Positions 1 to 9,979 of a stretch of 64,000 nt of DNA are shown here, piece after piece. The notes beneath the pieces are model-generated. The model made no database searches. It was not told where the DNA came from and worked only from the letters and a program-made list of their open reading frames with translations. Every line of letters begins with the position of its first letter. The first letter of the stretch is position 1. The stretch comes from Eutypella sp. D-1 (taxonomy: Eukaryota; Ascomycota; Sordariomycetes; Xylariales; Diatrypaceae), in NCBI GenBank assembly GCA_023313575.1, contig JAJTTP010000024.1, positions 372,001 to 436,000 of the forward strand, given 5' to 3'. The translations under genes were made by a program, and so were the position numbers.

Positions 1-1603
1 TATATCCGGGTAGTTCCGACACTGTTGCGGCCTCGTGCGCGGGTCTTTTGTTAGTGCATTCTAACTGCTACATACTCAGTAGACTTTAGTAGATGGAAAA
101 GGCATAACGTAGAGCCTCGTGTTCGTGCTAGGAGACTTGTTCTCATACACGTCTGCAAGCACGTTGACACCACTCTCCATAGTAAAAAGGCCACCACGGA
201 AGAAACCTGTACGTTTTCAATTGCACTCTAGCGAACACAGTGCCGTTTCATCGAGTCAGCCGACAAGTCTAATCATCACAACCTAGCTACACAGTTTGCA
301 AAGGCTGCGGAGCGAGTTTCTGCAGTAGCTGCTGTCGGCGCTGACGAATATAGTTAGAGGGGCTATTTTTGCCCCATCGTCCTCCAACTACTTCCTTCGG
401 CATGCAGCGACGCGCTGACTGCTGACTACTACTACTGAGTCCCAAAAACAAATGTCAACAGTCTCCGCCAATGAGCCGAGAGTAGAGGCCCAATATTTAT
501 TATGGGATCTCGCCTCATCCCCAAGCGCTGCACACGCCGACCTTCCTGGCTGCCTGGGTTCTGGCACCACGAGGTCTTAATTTTGTCAGTTATCCCTCGT
601 TGACTCTAACAAATCTAATATTTTCCCGCGCTTCGCAGTACCCCGAGCTTCCTTATGGGCATATGACTGTGCTGGGCTGGAAGCGATCAGATATACACTA
701 AATAAATGGCCTAGAAATCTATCTAGCGAATCTCGCCTGTGAGCGCTGTGTCCTCCGCTAAACTCTTTTGTAGTCTCCCCATTGCAGCCAGTTGGAGGTT
801 GGTGTCGGCAGCCCGTAGTACGTGCGACAAGTATAGCTCACATTCCTATTAAATAGATCCCGCAAAGGTTGTAGAGGACATAATGATAGGCACAAATGGA
901 CATAAAAACTGTCCCAATCATGGACGAGATGCTTTCATACGAAACTATAGGGGAATTGATGAAATAAACGCCCGGAATATGAGCCCATAGATACTGCAGA
1001 AATACAGCCTCAACTTCCGAGGATAGTAGGAAAGGCTTGATCAATCTTCGTACTCCCTGCACCCTCATTTCTGCGCAGCAGCGCCCCTCACCTGCCAAAT
1101 CCCCACGTTTTAGGACGCGGGCACTACGACTCGAACACCCTCGGGTAGACACCCGACACCGAACGACATCTCAGAACCTCGGCGGCCTAGAGGCGCCCAG
1201 ACAGTTGCGCCATACACGAGCTCAACCCGAGGAGCCAACGGGAACGGGTTTAACATCATCGTATGTGCCATTGGGTTAGATCTGTGGGATATACATCGTG
1301 TAAATAGATAGATAGCTTCACACTTCACACGCCGCAGACCCCTAAGAAGGTCTGCGTGGGGGGTTTATTCCCCACCACGCCTACGGCCTTATATGCACCA
1401 ACCGACCAGCCAACCAGCCAACCAACCTGCACCCTCATACCGTGTTTGCCTGAGAAATAGCTGTTGTATGTATGTAAACCATGCCTGACAGGCAACAGTG
1501 GACTTCCCGAAGGTATAGTCATTCAGGAGCGAGGATAAAGGGCGAGGTCATTCAACACCAGCACAGCGATTGATTCTTATGTGATCACCCCGTATCAGGA
1601 GTT
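1..1603. other. Gene-free stretch
   Basis: I see no credible coding region on either strand. The open frames here are short, lack domain-like patterns and overlap each other in conflicting frames. A short CCAACCAGCC-type tandem run lies near 1,400-1,430. The right part contains the 3' flank of the minus-strand thioredoxin gene. Confidence 0.5.
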
Positions 1604-2077
1604 TTATCTCTCATCCAAGTACTTCTCTAACTCATTGACCGGCTCTATTGAAGGAGGATTGGGTACCTTCCTCCGCCAAGTCTCCTTGCCGTCCTCGTAT
1701 ATAACGAACGTCGGCCACCAGACCACGCCTGCTGCCTTCTGTATCGTGTGTCCCGGCTCTTCAAGCCCGTTTATCTAACACTGAAGTTAGTATACGTGCC
1801 CGCAGGATGACAGGACCACATAGATACCCCATGTGAAGAGTTCGCCTGACCTTGAAGAACTTTACGTCTGTGTTCACCGGTTTTGCGGCAATTCGTTCAT
1901 ATAACGGCGCAACAACCTGAGTTTAAGTTAGCCAGCACAGTGGTCCATGGCTGGTGGATTGCGACTTGCCTTGCAAGGTGGGCACTGCGTCGAGTAAAAG
2001 TCGATGACTACCACACCGGGCTTGCTCAACTCTGCTTCATAATCGCCTAGGCTCGTGAGCTCGCTAACATTTCCCAT
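1604..2077 (-). CDS. Thioredoxin, three exons, 114 aa
   Basis: Small cytosolic-type thioredoxin that would reduce protein disulfides through its redox-active Cys pair. Exons are 2077-1970, 1916-1851 and 1774-1604. The joined protein begins MGNVSELTSL and has the beta strand VVVIDFYST before the active site TQCPPCK (residues 30-36), then VVAPLYERIA. The cis-proline segment WWPTFVIYEDGKE and a C-terminal helix ending in EKYLDER follow. Length (114 aa) fits the family. Two points are odd. The normal WCGPC site is replaced by QCPPC, so both the Trp and the Gly are changed. Intron 1 (1917-1969) begins with GC in the context AAG/GCAAGT, the classic GC-AG type; reading through it would destroy the fold. 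Intron 2 (1775-1850) uses GTCAGG, and its acceptor is chosen to avoid an in-frame stop. There is no signal peptide. Fold assignment is firm; the intron 2 borders are less so. Confidence 0.82.
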
Positions 2078-2671
2078 GCTTGATTGAAACTGCGATACGG
2101 ACGCTCTCGGTAGGGTGCTGCAGGATCAATCCATAAATGGCAACTCAGTTGTGAGGACAATTCAATGACGGTGTAGCGGGCTTGCTTGAACTAATCGGAT
2201 TGTAACATCGTAGAATCATTGGTATTGCTCGGATTGCTCGGAGTTGTGACATACAAGAAGCGACGTTCGAGTGCTCGCGCTGAGCCCGCGATCTTTGGCG
2301 CAGATGGTGTCAACTTTCACTAACCTCTGTGTGGTGATAGCGTCAGAGCACAGCACAAATCTGAGTTGATAGCGCCCGCCCTAAGGAGACTTAAAAAGAT
2401 CTACCCGGAAAACACTTCCAGTAGACACTCGGCGCATGACTAAGAACCGAAGTAGCAATCGAGATCTTACGAGTAGCTTAGACTAGTCCTTGGCGAGGCG
2501 TGGGCCAGAGCACACTGTAAATTCGGATATGTCCCGACGATCGAGATAGATCAGTTCAACAAGGTAATAATTAGGGAGATAAAATTGGCCGACAACATTT
2601 ACGTCGGGTATTATTATGATATCGCGCAGATCATGGACTTTGTCTAAATCATTACGTTTACGTGCCGTCGC
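2078..2671. other. Intergenic, thioredoxin promoter side
   Basis: This 594-base gap lies upstream of the thioredoxin start and downstream of the permease stop, both genes being on the minus strand. It should hold the thioredoxin promoter and the permease 3' UTR. I see no gene or clear repeat in it. Confidence 0.5.
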
Positions 2672-4690
2672 TCAGAGAGCGTTGACTAGCACATCAGCCT
2701 GCTTTTCCACTCCCATCTCGGCATCTAAGTCTCTCAGGTCTACCCTTCCTTCCAAGTTAGGCTCTATTCCATGCGCTGCTGCTTCTTCGAGAGTGAACGT
2801 CCCAAACTATAGGAAAATGTTAGCAAGGTGTATTACACCTTTCCAGGTAATGCTAGGTATGCGACGTACTGAATCGTATGAATCAACCTGCCCCAACCCC
2901 GCAGGAGGGAAGACGATGCCCAGCCCCCAGTGAATAAGGAAGGAGATGGCGTAGCCAACGATAAAGCCTGTATAGAAGGTCCTCGTGAGCCCGATGGGGA
3001 TAGAATTATCCTGGTCTACCGAGGCCATGCCCCCAATTGCGGGCGCAAACCCAAGAATCCAGGATATGTATGCCCGGAAGTTGATTCCTCTGGTGAACCA
3101 ATAGATTCCCTTTGGACTGTTGTGGTAGAGGTCACTCAGCTTGACCTTCTGCCGTCGGACCATGTAGTAGTCGGAGGTGAAGACACCCATTATGGGACCG
3201 AGAATAACTGAAGAGGTTTTTCAGTGACCCTATGCCGCAGAAAGGAACAAAAAAGGGGTGGATACTTACTCCCAAAACTATTTAGAACCGCAGTGAAAGT
3301 CGACGCCTTCGATATGATGTACCAAGGGTTCATAGCCACAGAGATGATCGCAATCAGATACGAGCCGCGCCGTATGTTGATATACCGAGGCCAAAGGCCC
3401 GCAAAGTCCATGCCTCCCGATACACCGTTCTCGACCGAGTTTAGGGCGAGAATATTGAGCAGCAGACCAAGGGAGCTGAAGAAGGCCGCCGCCCTAAGCT
3501 TAGGATTGTGATAGTCCGTATCTAACCAGAGCTGCACTATGTTTGGTGGGTTCCACAAGCCGAGGTCGATCACGTCACCGTACATTTTGCCGGCGGCGGA
3601 AGTGCCGAGGATGCCAAAGACGGGCACCACCATACCGAAGAACAGCACGCCGAACGCCTGACCCCAGACTTGGTTCCGGGGCCGGCGGGCGAAGCGGGAG
3701 AAATCTGTCTGGCTGGTCATCCCGACTGCGTTTCCGCCGAGAAGCGTTGTGATCCCGCGTACGAAAGCCCATCCGAGCTCAGAGCCCGGCTTGGCTGTTG
3801 CTGAGGTCTTGATGTACTGTCCTACACCTCCAGCTGCAGCCATCAGACCAATGGACAGGCCGAAGATGGTGATGGCGCTGGCAACCAGGGCCCCCCTGAG
3901 TGGCTTCCGTAGCCGGTCGGGAGGTAAGTATAGAAGCGGGATCGCGATGATGTTATAGATAACGAATCCGACAAACTGCTTTGTGGTCATAGATGTAGAT
4001 TCCGGCAATGTGTTATGCATGTTTTGGTAGCCCGAAAATATGGTGGAAAGAAGGGTGCTGACTAGCATACCACCCGTGAAGCTCTGGATTCCGTACCATA
4101 CTGGTCAAGAGATCCACGTCAGCCATGCCGCAGGAGCCTACAAAGAGGCAGCAAAGCAATTAGAGCACGGGTGGTCATACCGCAGGTAACGCCGACGCGC
4201 AGGAAAATTGGGAGCATGGAACCCCAGATACCAAACGTGTACCGGGACTGGACAGTGTAAGAGATGTGCCATACGCCTCCGATCCTGTTTCGTTCCACAT
4301 CGTGTCAGCCGTTGTGCTTTTAAGACCGGTTCGTGGGACACTTACCATCCAAGGCTTAGCACAATGAAATATTGGAGGATGCGGGCGATAATTGTGCAGA
4401 TCACCGCTTGCCAGACATTGAGACCGAATGAAAGAAGCGACGAAGTAGCTTGCCACCCGTAGATTGTAAGGAACACGGTGCTCCATAGGCCGATGAAGTC
4501 GAAGTCTGTCCACTGCCTCCTGCCTAGTGACGAGAGAGACCCCTTAGGTCAGCAATATATATCTCAAGGGCGAAGATCACTTACTTGGAGGCAATGGTAC
4601 CAGGTCTCGGTTCTGCCACCGGTCCACGGGGATATCATCGTCACCTTGGTGTAGCTGAGCTACTCGCTTGAGCTGTTTCACCAGCGCCAT
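2672..4690 (-). CDS. NCS1-family nucleobase/hydantoin-type permease, 6 exons, 563 aa
   Basis: Plasma-membrane symporter of the nucleobase:cation symporter-1 family (fungal Fur uracil/allantoin/purine permeases; bacterial Mhp1 transports hydantoins). Exons: 4690-4585, 4523-4346, 4284-4181, 4100-3270, 3207-2870, 2806-2672; phases close exactly. Family landmarks in order are NRDLVPLPPSRRQW at the N-terminus, GLNVWQAVICTIIARI, IGGVWHISYTVQSRYTFGIW, the WYGIQSFTGG segment, VGMTSQTDFSRFARRP, ALNSVENGVSGGMDFAGLWP, and ILGPIMGVFTSDYYMVRR after intron 4. The tail FGTFTLEEAAAHGIEPN resembles the charged cytosolic tail of Fur proteins. Hydrophobic stretches fit about 12 membrane segments. It is divergent from the hydantoinase fusion gene at 5,244 across a 553-base gap, which suggests a hydantoin-like or purine-catabolite substrate; that specificity is inference. 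The family call is firm. Confidence 0.9.
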
Positions 4691-5243
4691 GCTGTTGTCC
4701 CCAGGAAGATGTTTCTTATTCTATCTATCATCTACCTAAACGACCTTTTAGAGGGTCGTGAGCGCGCCGTGGTTCCCGGCTTTTGTAGACTTGAAGCATC
4801 GCCATTTTGTCGGCAGATACAGACAAGTTCTACCTCGCGTGCTCAGCTAGGGGGCATCGCGACGTATTGGACTCGATGTCGTGACAGACTAGTGTTGCCT
4901 AGACTTGCAGAGAATCTGAACCTGACTCAGTTAGAGGGACACTAAGTACCAGTGCTCTGGTATGTGGTATAGCCATTAATAGGCCGCCAAGTCAAAACCG
5001 CATGGCGTTATCCCGGTATCGGCTATTTTTTCCATGTGAAAGGGGAGACGGGCTTATGCATCTTACACGGGCATGAACCCTATAACCTCTGTAGGATGTT
5101 CCGTGGCTGCTCCAGCGTTGACCACCAAAATCTGCTGGAGACGGACTGCAAGGATAATACACTGATCTCAGAACTGTCAAACTCGAGCAGCAAGGACGTT
5201 TTTAGGGATATTCTTGTTAACTAATAGATCAGCTCATAACGAC
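4691..5243. promoter_or_regulatory. Shared divergent promoter region of permease and hydantoinase genes
   Basis: This 553-base gap separates the start codons of the minus-strand permease and the plus-strand hydantoinase fusion. Both promoters must lie here, so joint regulation is plausible. I did not find a recognisable binding-site cluster that would name a regulator. Confidence 0.5.
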
Positions 5244-8200
5244 ATGGGAGTTTCTTTGCAGCGACGGCTCCGAATTGGGGTCGACGTCGGTGGTGAGTTC
5301 AGGTGCAGGATGATCAGATGGCCCCCTTTCCCTTCTTGGCGCACTAGAGCTGAAGCCTCATGCAAGGTACCAATACCGATGCCGTGGTCCTGGATCCGAC
5401 GCAACATGAACTCCCCAGCCGCGGCGTACTAGCCAGCCATAAGACGCCCACAACTCGCGATACAGCTGCCGGCATCGAGGCCGCTGTGGGTGCCGTACTT
5501 GCTCAGTCTGGCGTTCACGTCTCTCAATTGTCATCCGTCACCATCGGAACTACGGCCTTCCTTAATGCAGTCGTCGAGCGTGATGCCCGCCTATTGTCTC
5601 GTGTGGCTATCTTGCGCCTGTCTCGCAGCTTCCTGCGTGACGTCCGGCCCTTCTCAGACTGGCCGGATGGCCTGGCTGATGCCATCCGTGGGTATATCGG
5701 CTACGTAGACGGTGGACTTCATATCGATGGATCCGAGGAGGCACCTATAGTTGAGGCCCAGGTAGTGGAGCAGTGTCGGGCTATCCGGGAGCAGGGCTTG
5801 CGGACCGTAGTTGTTGCTGGGGTGTACTCTCCTATTGATCGCGACTTTCATCAGGAAGACGCAATTCGGCACATTCTAGAGCGCGAAATCCCCGGCATTG
5901 ATGTTGTGTGTTCTCATGAGGTCGCAAATATCGGTAAGCCGTACTCCAGTTTTCCTTGGTTCATTGCTGCTATCTACTTATATCAAACTACTCACCCTTG
6001 CATAAGGATTCCTCGAGCGGGAGAATGCCGCCGTTCTTAACGCTGCCATACTTCGGTTCGCGAGGCGAACTATCCAAAGCTTCCGAGCTGCCATGACGAG
6101 GTTGGGTCTCGTAGAATGTCCCCTGTACTTGACACAAAACGACGGCACCTTACTTGATGCCGTGTCAGCTGCTCGTGTTCCTATCCGGACCTTCTCGTCA
6201 GGCGTGGTCAACTCGATGCGCGGTGCAGCGTATCTCTCTGGCCGCTTATCCAATCATGGAAAGGGTGAGTCCGCTGTCGTCGTGGATATCGGCGGCACCA
6301 CTACAGACGTTGGGGTCATGCTCCCTTCTGGCATGCCACGACAGGCTTCGGCGTACGTCGATGTCGCGGGCATCAAAGTTAACTATTCCCTGCCCCAGCT
6401 ACATTCAATCGGCCTTGGAGGCGGCTCTATCGTCGTCCGGGATGACAGTGTTGGTAAGGTTGCTGTAGGCCCCGCATCGGTCGGAAGCGAACTAGGGCGG
6501 TCTCTGGTATTCGGGGGTTCCACAACGACTGCCACCGACGTCGCCGTAGCAGCCGGTCTCGTCAATGTCGGGTCTCAAGATGCTGTTGCAAATCTCGACC
6601 GCGATCTCCTCCGCGGCACCCTCGCGCGTGTCAAGGTGATGCTAGAACAAGCTATCGATATGGTGAAGACATCACCAGAGCCTATGCCGGTATTCCTGAC
6701 GGGAGGAGGTTCTCTACTAGCTCCAGACTCGCTTCAGGGTGTTTCGAGGATTATCAGGCCCCCATTTCATGATGTTGCCAACGCTGTCGGCGCAGCCTGC
6801 TCCAAAGTGGGCGCGACAGTCGACATTATTCAGAGCATTTCGCAGCAGAGCATGGCCGAGGCCACTGAGGAGGCTAAGCGCATGGCCATAGTGAAGGCTA
6901 TAGTCGCTGGCGCCTTGAGAGAGACGGTTTATGTGGCCAAGGTGGACGTCATGCCAATACCCTACCTCGAAAATCAAATACGGTCAGTTGTCACTGCCAT
7001 CGGAGACCTTGACTCCGATGCAAAGCCACCACCGGTAATCATTGAAAACACGGAAGCCAAGGAGCCCGAGGTGCGGCCAGAGATCGCCAACGAGGTCGCT
7101 CGGTCGACCAGTGAAGAAATACGGGTCTCTCACGAGACATACAAACCTTCTGTGCGTGTGAACGACACGACAGGGGTGCCTGAGTGGCATCTGAGCAGAA
7201 CGGATCTCGAATACATCGCCGACGGCAGCTATCTTCTCGGATGCGGTGGCGGTGGCAACCCCGAGCCAGGAAAGCTCCAGCTTCGAGACATGCTCGCGGC
7301 TGGGCACACGATCAGGGTAGTCGACGTGGCCTCGCTCCCTGCCGACGCAGTCGTGTACTGGGGTGGACGAATGGGCTCGCCCGCAGCCATCTCGGAGAGA
7401 CTGCAGGCTCACGAGACGGTGCTCGCGATGCGCACGTTGATGGCCCATCTCCGCCACGATTCCTTCGACGCGGTCATGGGCCTCGAGATCGGCGGCTCTA
7501 ATGGCATGGAGCCCTTCCTCTGGGGCTCGTCGCGGTTCTTCAACCGTCCCGTCATCGACGGCGACTTCATGGGCCGCGCCAACCCCATGTGCTGGCAGAC
7601 TACCCTCACGGTTCACCGGCCGGGGGAGTTCGTCCCCTGCGCCATCGACAGCGGGGCTGGCATCTCGATGGTCATGGCGGCGGCTCCCCGCGACGAGGCC
7701 GTCGACAGGCCGCTCCGCGCTGCCCTAACTGAGATGGGGTCCCTGGTCGGCCTGGCCGCCCGGCCGACCACGGCAGGGGTGGTGCGGGAGTGCGCTGTCC
7801 TCCGTTCCGTCTCGCAGGCGTGGCGAGTCGGGCGTGCGATGGCCCAGGCCAAGGCCCGGCGGTGCGTGTCTGCGACCGCCGAAGCGATTATACAGGAGCT
7901 CGGTGGGGATGGTAGTGCGAAGCTGCTGTTCCGTGGAAAGATCGCCGCCATCGAGCGGACACTCCGGAAGGGTTTGTCGGTTGGGGTGCTACACATAGTG
8001 GAGGCCTCGTCTGGCCCGGACATGGACGAGGAGCTGGGGCCGCAGGCGGCCCCGGCTGTTGCCAGAGGGGGCTCGTTGAGGATCCCGTTTATGAACGAGA
8101 ACATACTCGCCGAGCACGTTACTGACGATGGAAGCCAGCGGGTGCTCGCGACGGCGCCGGACCTGATCGCTCTGATCGACCGGGAGAGTGGCAAAGCTGT

Positions 8201-8387
8201 GGGTGTGCCTGAGTACAGGTATGGCTGCCATGTGGCTGTCTTGGGGGTCGCCTGTTCGCCGCGGTGGACGGAGACCGCTCGGGGAATTGAGATCGGCGGG
8301 CCAAAAGGTTACGGTTACGATCTAGAGTATAAGCCGTTAGGTGAGCACGTTGAGCCTCGGAGTGTGATTGATGAGTTTTTTCAGTAG
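5244..8387 (+). CDS. Hydantoinase/oxoprolinase fused to S-methyl-thiohydantoin desulfurase-like (DUF917) domain, 998 aa
   Basis: Predicted cytosolic enzyme acting on a five-membered hydantoin-type ring. Exons: 5244-5292, 5367-5933, 6007-8387; phases give one 999-codon frame. The hydantoinase N-terminal domain starts at RIGVDVGGTNTDAVVLD (residues 10-26) and reaches NIGFLERENAAVLNA around residue 205, both hallmark segments that span the two introns. The HyuA domain follows, with VVVDIGGTTTDVGVM near residue 295, GLGGGS near 341 and FLTGGGSLLAP. A variable linker precedes the second half, which starts near residue 606 with YIADGSYLLGCGGGGNP and contains GGRMGSP and EIGGSNGMEPF, as in the DUF917 family, now tied to S-methyl-thiohydantoin desulfurases. 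No signal peptide is visible. The exact substrate is unknown: the hydantoinase half is related to ATP-dependent hydantoinases and 5-oxoprolinase. The divergent NCS1 permease supports a catabolic role. Confidence 0.9.
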
Positions 8388-9979
8388 AAGAGCCCGGACC
8401 AGACAACAACGAGGTGTTTCGAGAGTGTATTTGTTGTATGGATAATGACCGCTGGCTTGGTGGACAATGTTAATAGAACTTTGCATGCCGGCATTCTTAG
8501 AATGAGATGGCCATGCAGGCACATAGGCGGTAGACCTGAAATGAAGCGTTGCTGTTCTGTCAATAGCGGAGCTTTGCCTCGTCTGTTCTGAATGCTTTCA
8601 CCGGCCGGCGTCTAGGCATATGAATGCCGCAAATTTACCGAAGGCATAGCGATGGCGGTAAGAAGAAGCTGCTATAGCATGGGATACAAGGCTTAAATCA
8701 TGCCCTAAGCGATTCGAGCTACCGTTCGGTCTTCTAGAACCGTGGCGAGTAAATAGCACTGAATCGCTGCCATTGGTCTTGACGGTGCTGTCACCACTTG
8801 CGTAGGTGCTGTCACTACCATTCAGCTACACATGGCTTCCACCGTTGACGATTACGGTGCCATTGACAACCAAGTGACCATTACCGCCGACTTCAGTGTA
8901 ACCACCGCCAATTCATTACCTCCTCTTATCCCATGCGCATCCCATGCCTGTGACCATCTGTAAGCTTGTCTTTGATGATAGTGAACTATCCGATATAACT
9001 TTAAAAGGTCACAGGTACGCCAAGACAGAAATTTCGCCAATTACACAACACCATTTTTACTTCTAGCGTATGGAGGTCCACATATCTTTCTGTAACATTT
9101 ATACTGAGGCCTTCTAGATTTCTATCGGATAGTCCCATCTTGGCTACCCGTCCGAGTGGAAGAACGAAAGTGATCTTCACTTGGGCTTTCTTAAGGTGCC
9201 TCTTAGCTGCAGCGCGGTTCTGGTAAAACGGTGGTAAATTCACTAAGTTAGCAGCACAGGTAGCAGACAGTCCTGACAGTGCGCATTTCCAACGCTGATC
9301 CGATACTATTCGAGCCGCTCCAGTAATTACTTACGTGCAGTCGAATACTGGATTGAACGCTTTCGTGTCACCGCGCCTACCGTGTTCAACACCGTCGGTG
9401 TATAACTATCATCACTTTACTGGAGCTACACCTTATCGGAGCTCCGTTTATATAGACACTTAACCAAACAACCACCGTACACCTAATGCAATATTTGCAC
9501 ATCCCCCCTCTTTTATGCTTCTGTCCATTTTCAGTTAATCGTGATGGACCTCTCCTCTGCATGCGCAGCTTTCGCATCGTACTGGCTAATTTGGTTGAAT
9601 AAATCGAGATAGCAGGTGCAGTTGATTCCACAACTGCCGAACTACATGTCTAGATATGTATTAGACGTACGTTTCCCCCATCGTGCACGTGGCCATAAGA
9701 TATAAATACACCTACCTACATATAAATTCTCATAACGGAACTCCCCGCGTCTCCTCACTTTACCCACTGGATATGTGTACTGAGAGAAATGGGCTCCCCA
9801 AGGAGTGAGGTACGCTTTTCTTGTAGATACACGCTGACTGGTTGCGTTAGGTTAGGTGAAGAAAAAAGGGGGCAATTGAATTGATCGGGCGCGGACTCTC
9901 CCGCCTGCTAACTAATCCACCGGCTCTGACACTAACGCCCATCCACCGACCTTGGGTCCCAGAGTTCCTCGGCTTCCCT
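8388..9979. other. Gene-free stretch
   Basis: About 1.6 kb with no convincing gene. An imperfect pair of 21-base units (GGTGCTGTCACCAC / GGTGCTGTCACTAC) begins at about 8,784 and 8,805. The plus-strand frame around it reads Val/Thr-rich for about 40 codons and could be a remnant, but there is not enough to name it. The stretch also holds the 3' flanks of two convergent genes. Confidence 0.45.

Noticed and set aside
8784..8960. Val/Thr-rich plus-strand frame with 21-base repeat as a gene
   Set aside because: Too short, no start or splice structure and no recognisable family.
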